Positions 12,200-23,462 of a stretch of 64,000 nt of DNA are shown here, in pieces. The DNA is from Congeria kusceri. Its lineage: Eukaryota > Mollusca > Bivalvia > Myida > Dreissenidae. Made by a program: the position numbers and the translations under genes. The stretch lies in NCBI GenBank assembly GCA_027627225.1, contig CM051029.1:73921078-73985077 (forward strand), in the 5' to 3' direction. Positions within the stretch are counted from its first letter, which is position 1. The number at the start of each line of letters is the position of its first letter. The notes beneath the pieces were generated by a model. That model saw only the letters and a list, made by a program, of their open reading frames with translations. It ran no database searches and had not been told where the DNA came from.

Positions 12200-12800
12200 C
12201 GGATCGAATGCATCATTATTGACGAATGAAGTATTACATCATAATGCACTATCAAAATCTGGTTGGATCTTAGAGCATTCAATAAATAACGCACTACCAT
12301 ATAGTATCACGTTACTTTATGTGATACTTGATACAGTTAAACTTTTGTCTACAAGTCTTACAAACTTGCACAAAAGTACGCTGGATTACACGTTCTTGTC
12401 ATTAATGCATCATGACACTATTATTTTCAAAGAATGTTGTTTTGAACATTGTTAAGAACTTTGTAGTATTTGCCGTTTTGTTTTGTATTGTGTCATGAAA
12501 TTATGTGTCGTTTTGTTTTGTATTGTGTCATGAAATTATGTGTAACATATAAACTTGTATGACCATCGTATGACAAATACATGGTAAGTGTACACTTTTG
12601 CCCCTAAAAAGTAGAACATATACAATAAATTCAAATCAGGTATTACATATATGACTGAAATAACTGCGTACATCCTTATTGGGAAATATAATGCTTTTAC
12701 TGTGATATTTGCATTAAATAATTGATGACCACCGTTATAATATCTGAACCCTTATGGGTTACTTCTGTTGCCCAACACCTGAATACATACGGAATATAAT
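12200..12800 (+). repeat. diverged duplicate of 34.5-35.33 kb, with conserved splice donor
   Basis: The segment 12541-12790 aligns with 35034-35330. Both contain 'tgtatgaccatc', then '...atg|gtaagtgta', then 'gaccaYcgttataat' and '...gttgcccWWcaYctgaata'. A weaker match of 12290-12400 with 34540-34620 extends the duplication. Here the acceptor seen at 35040 is absent and the frame is broken, so this copy looks dead. A 35-bp tandem duplication (12474-12543) sits inside it. Confidence 0.5.
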
Positions 12801-12949
12801 GCTAGTCAATTGTTCCAAGAGTATGTATTAGTCGAGTGGCTTGTGTGATGACGTATCACACAAGAGGCGGAGCCTCGAGTGTGATACGAAATAACGCAAG
12901 CCATGAGACTAATACATTCTCTTGGAACAATTGACTAGCGTAATATTCC
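12791..12949. mobile_element. foldback MITE, 159 bp
   Basis: Terminal inverted repeats of about 50 bases are clear: 'ctagtcaattgttccaag' on the left (12802) and 'cttggaacaattgactag' on the right (12921). They continue inward as '...gtattagtc...ggctt'. A second internal inverted repeat ('gtgtgat...atcacac') lies in the centre. The element has no coding capacity and sits at the edge of the duplicated 12.2-12.8 kb segment. Confidence 0.85.
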
Positions 12950-14342
12950 TTTTATTATATACCACGATAAACTTCACATGTGCATTTACCGTATTTTATT
13001 TTGATTATAAACTACAATAATGACTAATAATTGTAGGTATAGATTATATTTGTTTACACAACTAATGATGACGTCATTAAAAAAGTAGTCCGGCTAGTAT
13101 GGTAATACGGGATCGGAAAAATAGCGAGTAGCATAATATGGGATTTTGTTTATGACGACATGTATTTCACCGATTGATACAGCATGTATTTTGGTAAGAT
13201 TTTAAACAGGTATATAATAAATGTGGGTATATTTATCGACATGGAAATGCTAATGGTTACGTTAATGTTTTAGTTTTAAAAGTTACTTACGTTATAGTAA
13301 TTTAATGTAACAAGTCATTCATTATTCAAGTCTATATTTAACACATAGCGAATATGTAAACATTGTGACGCCGATGACGTTATGAATATCAACAAATGCG
13401 AATCTTATGAAATCATTAAAAAGCTGTTTTTTCTTCAATCTATGCACGTGGAAATATTACTGTTAAGCAAATCGGTACAACGTAAGTTAGATGAATATGT
13501 TAATCATCGTTGCTTAGATATGGCAGAAACTTGAAACTTGTTGGGAATACTAAATGACGAGTTTTCACAAACATTTTGAAAAGACAAGGTAGTTAAGATA
13601 TATAGAGGATACTAGGTTAGTGTTGAATAAATATAACTTTATTTAGTGAGGCTCATAGAACATGAAAACGACGAACCTAGGTCGATATTCTGTAAATTAT
13701 AATAGCCGATTTGTATGGGAGGTTTCTGATTCTGATAGCCTAGAGAGTTTCGATAGCCATTATACAGGAAAAATACATCGAGATTTCTAGACTTAAAAAA
13801 TAACGAGTTCCTTCACGCGCGTAAACATAGCGCAGAGACGTATCAATACATACTTTTTAATTTAACAATGTTCTATTTTTTACGCGTAGCAGATTCATCA
13901 GGGTTGAATTTGTTTCACCGAGCGGCATTTCCTGTGTGATCGTTAGTGTCCGTGAGAGGTCGTGAGAGATCGAGCTTTCGTTTTTTTTTCACATTGCCAG
14001 TGAGTTCCCTCATTCACTCAGACGGACAGACAGAGGTACAGAGGTTCGTATTCGTTGGAGGTCAGACGAAGGCCTTATAAACGACGTTGTCAGTAAATCA
14101 GATCTAGATCTATACAGCGTTCCTATTTGAGACTGTTTGCTATTGATAACAATCAGCATTCATCCACCAAGTATTGATTGCGTGTGCACACGATTAGGTT
14201 GAACTGACGACTGCGTGGCAGTGTTTACGCGTACATGGTTCAATTCTAGCTGACACGACAAAGACGGGAGGAAGGAACTGTACCTGTACCTTTCGATCAA
14301 CATCAGGTCAACGGAACAGACTATGTTCGTAGTTTGTGAAAA
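12950..14342. other. intergenic DNA without identified genes
   Basis: No convincing coding frame is present. The GC content rises around 13920-14330, but no splice or frame pattern supports a gene there. Confidence 0.35.
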
Positions 14343-14460
14343 CATTTCAGTGACTTAAATAAGATGAGCTGAGATGAGATAAGATAAGATTTATTTAAAG
14401 TCGGCAAGACAAATACCAAAAACAACATAAGCTCGCAAGAGCTTTTAAACCGACTACAAT
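14343..14460 (-). mobile_element. probable LINE 3' end (UTR and short tail)
   Basis: Read on the minus strand, 'gtcggtttaaaagctcttg' leads to 'aataaatcttatcttatct' followed by ATCTC/ATCTT-like tail repeats. A short-unit tail after a poly(A)-signal-like motif is typical of non-LTR retrotransposon 3' ends. No reverse transcriptase sequence is attached. Confidence 0.35.
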
Positions 14461-14509
14461 TTGAAACAAAAATATAAATATTATCGTCACATCGGGTATT
14501 TTCGACATA

Positions 14510-16839
14510 GGGGTATTTTTGACGATTGCGCAGTTTCGGTGTAAACACGAGTATTGCGCATGCTCGGCGGAAATCACGTGTTATTTACATATTGGTGACA
14601 CACAGATCATTCAAGGATGACCTAATTTAAGTTTTCATGGCGATTAGCGCGGTAAATAAACTTTCTTATGTTTGAACATTGTATTTTTGATCCATTTTAA
14701 CTAATCCTGAAATATCCCCATTCATAAATTAAGTTTTCAGTAATTTCCGATCGATTCAAAAAGTTGAAAGTTCGTCTGCTTTACAAACCGTGCATACCAT
14801 AGTAGTCACGTGATATTTATGTACAGTCGTAGTATACTGTTCAACATAAAAATGGTGTCGTTAGTTTAAGCAATCATTACTCACAACAAACTTGTGTTGA
14901 CTTTTGAATTAACGTTTAGAGTTTTTAAGACATCTATAAATAAATTTCGTGTAGTCAAAAGGTTCCACGAGAGGCTGTTATCGAAAGTATAGTGCATATG
15001 ACCTCACCGATGCCTATAATGCTGTTCTGGAGAAGGGCATACCTGTTGAGAGGGCTGCCAAGATGTATGCTGTGCCCATTAGCACATTAAGAGACCGGGT
15101 CCCGGGCAGGGTATCAATAGATACAGTAAGATCTGGGCCCTCAAATGTTTTCTTCCATGAACAAGAGGCATTCTTAGCCAATCATCTATAGACCATGGCT
15201 GAAGTGGGATACGGGTACTCCATACAAGAAACTATCAACCTGGCTTAAGAACAGCCACACAGTAATTAGGTTTTTATTGGTTTTATGCATTCTTGTCAAG
15301 ATTTGAAGTTGGTCAATTCCAGGAGTCTGGAGATAGCCAGAGCAAAATCAGCCACTAAAAGTAAAATTGACAATTATTTCAAAGAACTTCAAAACATCTT
15401 GGAAAAATATGATTTAGTAAATAAACCAGAACGCATCTTTAATATTCATGAAAAAGGATTAAACTGTGAACATAAACCTCAAAAGATTGTAGCTGGTAAC
15501 TTGTACAAAGCTCGGGCAACCACAACTGGAAAATCAATAAATGTCAGCTTGATCGGATGTGTAAACGGTATGGGCCAACAAGTACCCCCGTATTTTGTAT
15601 TTCCAGGCAAGCGGATGCTGGACTCGTTACTGCAAGGATCTTCATCAGGTTCCATTGGCACTATCTCAGAATCTGGAAGGTCAAATTCACTTGTATTTGA
15701 GAAATACATGAAAGAACATTTGATCAAATATCTTCCCTCTAGAAATGATGGACATGTACTTATTCTTTATGATTGACATAAAAGTCATGTTACATTGTCT
15801 TTAATAGATTGGGCCATTCAGGAAAACATTGTACTTTTTGTTTTGCCACCCCATTGTAGCCACATACTGCAACCCTTAGATGTCAGTTGCTATGGTCCGC
15901 TTGAGCAGGCGTGAAACTCGGCTTGTCATAAGCACATGCGAGAAAGGGGTGGTAATGTCATCACAAGATGTAATGTTTGTGGAATTGCTTGCAAGGTGTA
16001 CACCAGCACACTGATAACTTTGAATGTCCAGACATCATTTAAAAAATCAGGGGTGTACCCATTTAATCCAAATGTTGTAAGCCCTTCAAATATAGCACCA
16101 TCCACTGTTTTTCAGAACAATTAAGCAAGTCAGTCTGCTAGTGAAGCAACACAACAAACACCTGTTGATGTATTCTTTGAAGCTAAAGGTGGGCAAATTT
16201 TAAAACAGGTAAACATTGCAAAACCAAGGAAAACACTTAGCAAAGTTGTTGGTGCAAGGCAATTACAGAATCTTCAGTTGTTAACGCAGTTAAATTTCAT
16301 TTTGCTTCACAAAACGAAAAAACAAATCAAACTGCTCAGAAGTCATTACAGGATTTTGACAATGCACTGACTGTTCCCAGCACCTCTGGCATTCGGCGAA
16401 AAAGAAAACAGCCACCTATTGAGCATTTGGATAGCTCTGACTCAGATGACAGTGACATTCCTGATTCTGACGAGTGCATAATGTGCAAAAAGTTCTACCC
16501 TCCTAACAATAACAAAACTATCTCACATTAACTTTGTCAAGTGGAGTTGCTGTGATTTGTGCCATGGATGGGTACATCTGGCTTTCTGTTCACCCATTAA
16601 AGTATTGAGATTAGGTGATACCTTCCTTTGTCCTGGGTGTAAATCAGAAGACTAATGAAATAGTGTTCAACACATGTAAATACAAGTGAAAATATGTTTA
16701 AGTTTATATACAAAACATATCAACACAGTTTAAATACACTTTAAATAGTTTGAGGTTTTATTTTGACAGTGCTTCTAAGCTTGTTTGAACAGTATAGTGC
16801 AGTGGATTGTGAGTGGAGTGCGACCGTCGAAAATACCCC
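14510..16839 (+). mobile_element. pogo/Tigger-like DNA transposon with terminal PHD finger (defective)
   Basis: Candidate terminal inverted repeats are 'ggggtatttttgacgattgc' at 14510 and the reverse complement of 16816-16839, which starts 'ggggtattttcgacggtcgc'. A TA dinucleotide precedes the left end, as expected for this superfamily, but the right flank no longer has it. The 2.33-kb length fits Tigger elements. The transposase remnant lies inside at 14985-16655 in several frames (see next entry). 'Tattttcgac' words also occur outside the ends (14496, 17023), so the exact borders are uncertain. Confidence 0.7.
14985..16655 (+). pseudogene. Tigger/Jerky-type DDE transposase with C-terminal PHD finger, inactivated
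   Basis: The first part (14985-15250) encodes a Pipsqueak-type helix-turn-helix: an 'AYNAVLEKGIPVERAAKMYA' helix pair followed by PISTLRDRV. The central frame 15285-15776 (163 codons) carries the start of the DDE_1 domain. Where the family has N-x-D-E-x-G it reads FNIHEKGLN, so the first catalytic Asp is lost. The second motif survives as LILYD followed by a stop and HKSH. After further frame breaks come LPPHCSHILQPLDVSCYGPL and SFKKSGVYPFNP, both standard for the family. The last 60 or so codons (16470-16655) form a PHD finger with CIMC, CDLC, HLAFC and CPGC zinc-ligand pairs. At least three disabling changes are visible. Confidence 0.85.
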
Positions 16840-17572
16840 ACGTGACTTGCAGAACATAACCGGTGAGTGTCGGCCATTTTAGCATAATGTAAACAAACAT
16901 ACAAGCTTTAGCAGTTTCTTTTTCGTAAACTATTATTCAAAATATACTTTTTTTCTAGAAGCATACTTTGGTTTTGTGTGTTTATCCTACATTAATATTG
17001 CTATTTGTTTGAAAAACATTGCATCGTCGAAAATACCAGACACGAGGATAACAATGTGTATAAATATATATCGTGTAGGTACCTATTCTCGAACCTCATC
17101 TATTTTCGAACCTTTCGTTCGTGCGCTCTTTACATGTAAGCAAAGTGTGTATGACGTCATCAGATTATGTGTACCGGTGCTATGTTAAACAATCTGTACA
17201 ATCGTAGCAAATTTATCGGAAATATGCAGTTAAAACATATATTTACTATTAGAATTTTGTTTTGTTTAACAATTTTATTGAACACTCTATGACCTTTTAT
17301 GCATTTCAAATAAATGTACATATTTCTTAACTTAAAAGTATTTTTCTGAAAGAAAAACTCCCCTTTTAGCTCCTCTATCGGCTGCATTGGAAAGACACGT
17401 GATAATCATGTGATACACCATGTGTTCGTTATTTATAGCTGTGGGTTCGAGAATAAGGAAGCAATTTTTAGGCCGCCAAGACAGTTTAAATAGCAGGGTG
17501 GCAACATAATATAGCATGGCTACATGATTTTTTGGGGATGTTTTGATCATGAATCCCAATCTATTTCCTAGA

Positions 17573-18150
17573 AGGTACATGTTTTCTGATTACAAAACTG
17601 AAATGATCATGACAATATCTTACTTGGAAGTGAACTTATGACAATTTTTGTAGAGCACCCGTCAAAGTGCAATAAAACGTTATACAAGAAAAAAACATGA
17701 AAAGTCAGCCCAACTATGAATTTGTGTTTATAAAGCTAACAGCTATGGGGGGAAATGTATGTTTTAAATGGTGCATGTTTTCTGATTACAAAACTGAAAT
17801 AAAATCATAATTATCTCACTTAGAAGTGTTGTTATGACTATTTTTGTACACCACCCGTAAGGCTACAATAAGACGCAAATTGGGAAAATACATGAAAAAT
17901 TAAGACTACTGTCATTTTTTTCATTATTAAGATAAAACACTTTGCCAAAATGTAATTTTGTAAAGGTGCATGTTTCCTGATTACAAAACTGAAATAAAAT
18001 TTCATTTATCTCACATAGAAGTGTTGTTATGACTATTTTTGTACATCATCCGTAAAGGTGCAATAAATGTAATGCAAAAACAACATAAACAGTAATACCA
18101 GCTATGAATTTTTATTATTAGGCTGAATACATAATGTCCATGTGTGCAGC
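17573..18150. repeat. tandem repeat, three units of about 195 bp
   Basis: The word 'ctgattacaaaactgaaat' occurs at about 17584, 17781 and 17974. Each is followed by '...gtgttgttatgactatttttgtaca' (first unit more diverged) and 'ccgtaa.g.gcaataa'. Periods are 197 and 193 bases. No reading frame is conserved between units. Confidence 0.85.
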
Positions 18151-19640
18151 CTAATTTTAAATACTAGTTGGTATGATTGTTCATGTTTCTTGCATTACAT
18201 TTTATTGATAGTTTTATAAAAATCAACTGTTCTTTATGTGACTTGGTTTGCCGCAAAGATTTTTACATACAAAAATGATATATAGTCAACAATTATTATG
18301 CCCCAATTTAGTTCTTAACCATACTCTAAAGATATGTGTAAAACGGTGTATATTTCAGCAATAGGAAAATTTATAGCGATTGCTCGTAAATATCCACTTT
18401 AACATTAATTGAAAATACCAGACTGACAAATGTACGAACCGACTGGGTACGAATTGTTTCGACGTAATTGGTTGTATAATTCAAATAATTAAACAATTGA
18501 CAACGCATATGCCCTTGTTTAACATATAGGATCCATCTTAATACATGCAATATATCCCTACTAGTGTGTCGACAGCAAATATATCTCAAATATTGATATT
18601 TTTTCCGTATTGTTATTCGTACACACCGCCGCCATCTTGGAATTGCGTTCAGTTCAACATGGGTTTGGAAAAGACCCATAAACACTAACTTTGCTGTGAA
18701 ATTCGTTCTAAAGAAAGGTAGCATTTAATAAAAAACAAATTCATTGTTAAATATGTAGCCTGAAATCCAGCGAAATCCTCTTTTTTTTTTAAAGAAATAT
18801 TGGATTTTATACTTTTTCAGCGGAATTTTCGTATCTAAAAATAATACTCACGTGGATTGTTTTATGGTTTTCCCGGTATTTCATCATCGTATTACTATAT
18901 GCAAAGTAGATTGGTTCCATAAATTTACGTTTTATATGAGTGTAAGACCGAAATAAAATGGTCCCATCGTTGGGCCGCTTTTCGCCACTAATTAATATTC
19001 ATGAGCTTCCTTTAAGGGAAACTGCTCTCGCTGCTTTGGCATTGCTACATAATACAGTGTAAATTTTCTAAAATAGACATAATCTGTGTCACTATTAATG
19101 TATAAACATGTGTATCAGAGTCAGAAATATTGATCTATAATGTTGTTTTCAAAAATGATTTTGCAACAAAGTCCACAGGCCGGGTACATCCTTAGAGGTT
19201 CGAGAACTGGTACTCCCATGATACATGTAAACATATGATATGTATGCATATACGATTTCAGAAACAATTTTAGAAATATGTATAAATATTAAGTTATGCA
19301 AAATAACTTAGCAAAAGAACTGAAAGGCATTTTCAAGTTTAAATTTACCACTTTTCAAATTATTTTTATTTCAATAAACTTGCTATTAAAAATAATACAA
19401 TTTCAAATAGACTATGTAGTGGCCATTAGTATGTCAAAGTAAAAGAAAAACTAATGTTTAAAATATGTTGCCAAGACAAAATTTGAAGCAGATAAATAAC
19501 ATGAAAGCCACTTGAATCAAAATTTGTAGGAGTTCTAGTTATTTCAAGAAGAGACTAGAAAAAAGGATGTTTTTTGGTAAAAAATGTTTTAATGCCTTAT
19601 TATTATTATTTAGAAGGTAAAGAACTTAGAACTTAGATAA
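18151..19640. other. intergenic DNA without identified genes
   Basis: The only long frame (18371-18724, minus) has no codon or family support. I see no repeats or structural RNAs. Confidence 0.35.
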
Positions 19641-19649
19641 CATGTTCAG

Positions 19650-20445
19650 GTTTTTTACAGCTTATATGGACAAGCTAAACAAACACAGTCTCTGCCACTC
19701 CAATTTCAAATAAGTTATCAAAATTGTCCAAAGTTGGAGCAGGATTTACAATTATCTGGTAATGAGTTCTATAACACAGAGGTGCATATCGAAAGGAGTT
19801 TTACCAATCGTTGAAGGCTTGACACGTGGAATCTGCAAGAGGTTTCCATATCTGAAATTAATAGAACTGTCTCTCTTGATAATGAGATCAGACAAGACAG
19901 CAGGAGATAGATTGTTTAAGATTTTAAAAGTTTCAATAGCCATGTTTCTCATTCTGCATACAAAAGATGCTAATCCAGCTTTTTCTAATAAGCATGGCAT
20001 TTGCGATTAATAGTCATTACAAACAAACCTAAGTGCTCTCTCTTGAATTTTTTTCCATCTTTTTAGAATTTCTTTTGGAGCAAAAATGCCAGGCCAGAGA
20101 ATATTAATTAAAATTTGATAGGACAAACGTGTAAAATATGATTAGCCTGTTAGTGAGACTTACGTGATGTCTAATGCGTTTTAAAACAATAACTTGTTGA
20201 ACAACTTTTTTGCATATATTTTTTATGTGAAGGTGAATAGAAAGAATGCGGTCTGTGTCTGCGCCTAGTAGCCTGACCATATTATCACACGTGATGTAAT
20301 TGTTACTTATATTAAATACTGGAGATTTTGAGACTGATTTTTTGCCAACAGCAATTGTCAGAAACTTATCTGGATTTTCTTGTATACAGCTAAAATGGAA
20401 CCAATTTATAAGTATTTGACCTTCTACGTACGAAACCATTTTTTA
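19650..20445 (-). mobile_element. non-LTR retrotransposon (Jockey/CR1-like) reverse transcriptase 3' fragment
   Basis: On the minus strand 20439-20104 encodes the end of a reverse transcriptase. It has ENPDKFLTIAVGKK, then VRLLGADTDRILSIHLHI and ICKKVVQQVIVLKRI. Next come, in a continued frame, ILWPGIFAPKEILKRWKKIQ with ERALRF, and finally the tail region RRMRN-like 'CRMRNMAIETFKILNNLSP' down to about 19752. These are the thumb and C-terminal motifs of jockey-like elements. The catalytic core is missing, so this is a 5'-truncated copy. It may have inserted next to the Gypsy element, whose left LTR starts at 20651. Confidence 0.8.
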
Positions 20446-20689
20446 ACGCAAATATTTTCTTAGTACTGTGCTATTTAAGTGTTTGCTTTACTTTTGTGTA
20501 TGTATTGTGTTTGTATAATGTTGTTTCCTTGCTTTTGTTTTAAATTGAAATGTGTTTTCTATGCATGTGATTATTTTTACATTTCAGAAGCCGTTAAAAG
20601 TTTGGGGAAACCCCTGGATTTTTGACCCTAACAGTGTTTTATCATTAAGAAGTAGCATGGTATTCAATTCAGCTACACTGATTGTAATC

Positions 20690-21822
20690 TATGGAACGCC
20701 GGGACTGTCTTATGCTGTCTTTGGATGTGTCGTTATAGCAGTACATTTATATGCTATTATGTCAAACTTCAATGTTGTCTTGTCAGTATATTGGTTCATC
20801 TTGTCTACTCATAATGTGAGTTTGTCTTTCGCATGTGTTATTATGTTATGTGCCCGTGTTGTTTCGTCAATGCAAGGAGTTATCTTGTATGCAATGTGAC
20901 TTTCGCTTTGTTGATATCGTTATGTCAAATTGTTGTGTTGTTGTGTTAAAATGTCGTTTGATCTTGTCAAGAGACCAAGTTAACATGTTAGTGCAGCGTG
21001 AGATTTTGTCAGTGCAGTGCGTTATTATGTCATGTTTAGAAGTTGTATATATGTGCTGTTGATTTGTCCCGACAGCGTTTCATTTTGTCCAAATACCGTG
21101 TTATGTTGCATACATTTCGCGTGAGTTTGTTACTAAAGAATGCTATCATGTATAGCCCAGATGCAGGTTTGTCAATGATACGTTTTATTTTGTTGTAACA
21201 ATGTCTTCTCATGTCTAAAATAATTTCATTTTGTTCAAACGGATGTTGTTTTGTTCAGATGACATGTTGTTGTTTTTGAGCTAAAATAGCATGCACTTAC
21301 TACAATGGCGGAAAGCCCCGCAAATTGACACAATACCGACACGATAAGACATAAAAGTATGCGTGAAGGACATAGAAGTCGATAAGTTAATTTCAATTTT
21401 AGACATAATGACACGTCTTCTTGACATAACAACATATTATTTTGACAAGTTCACCTGATCATAGCACATGATGAAACACTATTTTAACATAATAAAACGT
21501 CTTTTTGACATAATAAAATATTTGTTTGACAAGTTCACCTGATCATAGCACATGATGAAACAATATTTTGACATGATGACACGTCTTATTGACATAATAA
21601 CATATTAGTTTGACAACTTCACCATTGAACATGATGAAACTATATTTTAATATAATGATATGTCTTTTTTACATAGTAACACATTACATTTACAAGTTCA
21701 CCTGATCATAACACATGATGAATTAATATTTTAACATAATAACACGTATTTTTGACATAATAAGACAATCTTGGACAAGACGACACGAATCATGACGAGA
21801 TAACACGTCATAGCGTTCCATA
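20690..21822. mobile_element. foldback-like element inserted in the 5' LTR
   Basis: The ends are inverted: 'tatggaacgc...actgtcttat' at 20690 and 'cacgtcatagcgttccata' ending at 21822. The first half is rich in 'ttattatgtca/ttgtcatgt' words and the second half in their complements ('tgacataataacacgtc', 'tttgacaagttcacctgatc'). The 1.13-kb body is therefore a long degenerate foldback around about 21290. Target duplication 'gtaatc' is present at 20684-20689 and after the far end at 26030-26035. There is no transposase, so it is non-autonomous. Confidence 0.7.
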
Positions 21823-22016
21823 GTAATCCTTCAATATTGGTTTATAAGACTGTCATAGCGTTCCATAGTAATCCTTCAATATTGGTTTATAAGACTGTCA
21901 TAGCGTTCCATAGTAATCCTTCAATCTTGGTTTATAAGACTTCATAGCGTTCCATAGTAATCCTTCAATATTGGTTTATAAGACGTCATAGCATTCCATA
22001 GTAATCGTTCAATATT
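21823..22016. repeat. 45-bp tandem array mixing LTR target and element terminus
   Basis: Units begin with 'gtaatccttcaatattgg' at 21823, 21868, 21913, 21957 and 22001. The first half of each unit is the LTR sequence that continues at 26030. The second half ('ataagactgtcatagcgt...') is an end of the foldback element. The fifth unit is split by the Crypton and completes at 25998-26029. Confidence 0.9.
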
Positions 22017-22165
22017 TAGACAATAATATACGGCAGAGCTGGGCCGGTCGTCTATAATCGGCCTGCTGCCGATATAACGGCCCAAGGGCCTATGGCCCGC
22101 GGGCCGTTATGCGGCTAGGGCCGATTATAGACGACCGGCCCAGCTCTGACGTATATTATCGTTTA
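22017..22165. repeat. large palindrome at the Crypton left end
   Basis: The arms 'gagctgggccggtcgtctat' (22037) and 'atagacgaccggcccagctc' (right arm) are exact complements. Pairing extends to about 70 bases per arm around the centre 'ggcctatggcc' near 22092. It is much more GC-rich than its surroundings, and its 'cgggccgttatgcggc' resembles the inverted right-end word 'gccgcgtaacggcccg'. Confidence 0.9.
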
Positions 22166-23462
22166 TAATACATATTGTGTTCTTCGTTGAGTGATGGTTC
22201 AATTTTGGCCATAACCGTTTTTCTCCTGACCGTTTTGATAAGCCCGTATTGTCTCACTCATTTATCTAAGGGACGCAATTCTGTGTTTACTAAAACAGAG
22301 GTGAAATTAGATGGAAGTATATAATTCTATAGCTTTTTAATTTTAAGCTTGTTAAAAGCACAACGAGTGGTTTGTCAGCTTTCATTGTTTAATTAAAGAT
22401 GATTGCTAGCAAACGTTCGTTAGATCAGCAGACACAACATTCAATTTAAGGATTATCTTGTTGAAAAAATGGAGTGTTCAACTGGTGTCTGGAAGTGGAA
22501 TGTGTCACGTTGAATAGTTATCGGGTAGGTTGACATTTCGGACAGTTTTTACCATTTGCTTGACCTTGATTTCTTACTTGAAATATGATAACCAAATTAT
22601 TTAATTGTTTTTATATCTGTTTTTGTGTGTGTGTGTAAATTTGATGTATCTATTTGGTTTATATGTGTTGATCTAATTTATTATATAAACATTTAATTAT
22701 TCAAGTAACTGCAATGAACATGATGAACAGTAAAGAAAAATATAAGTACATGTACCGGTGGTTTTTTAATGCCAGTGGCATTAAATGTAATGTACTGCAC
22801 AGTGAAATATAGTTTAATTACAATTAAAATACTGAGATAATTGTAGCTATACCCCAGTGTACTGCATAATTAAGAAAGCAATGAGGTAAGTTTTTTTTTA
22901 TTCTTAATATCCATACTGAAGTCTGACTGAAACGCATTCTTTGTGCACATCAAAATGTCAATTCAACTTCAGGTTCAATTTTTTTATAAAATATATTTAT
23001 TCGTCATGTGATATCTTGTGTGTTATTATGTTTGAATATTTTGATATACGTTAGTGTGTGTGAACAAAAAATATCTGAATTCTGACATGAAAAAATACAG
23101 TGTAGACAAATATTTAATAACAGCTCATTCACTTTATTTTACATTTGAATCTAACAAAACATGTATAATATCATACAAATAATTAAATAACAAATATAAG
23201 GAGATCATAAAATACCTCTCTAACAAAGATACAGTAGATTTAACCTATGAAGCAATTATAATGCTCAAGTTAAGGGTAAGGCTAGCCTTAATAAACAAAA
23301 ACAATTATAATTTTGGCCAAATGGAATAGAAAATACTACATCTCGCTGATCAATTGACACAAATCTTAGTGTTTATCATTTCTTAACAACCAGGTTCACT
23401 GCACAATTAAATGTGCAGTTGGAAAACATATGGCCTGGAATTTTTAGGTGTTGCATGGACAA

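Noticed and set aside
18371..18724. A 117-codon minus-strand frame
   Set aside because: Composition is like the flanking AT-rich DNA, with no splice or family support.
20552..21062. Plus-strand frames rich in Val, Leu and Cys that look like membrane proteins
   Set aside because: They arise from the 'ttgtcatgttattatgtc' words of the foldback element and cross the LTR border.
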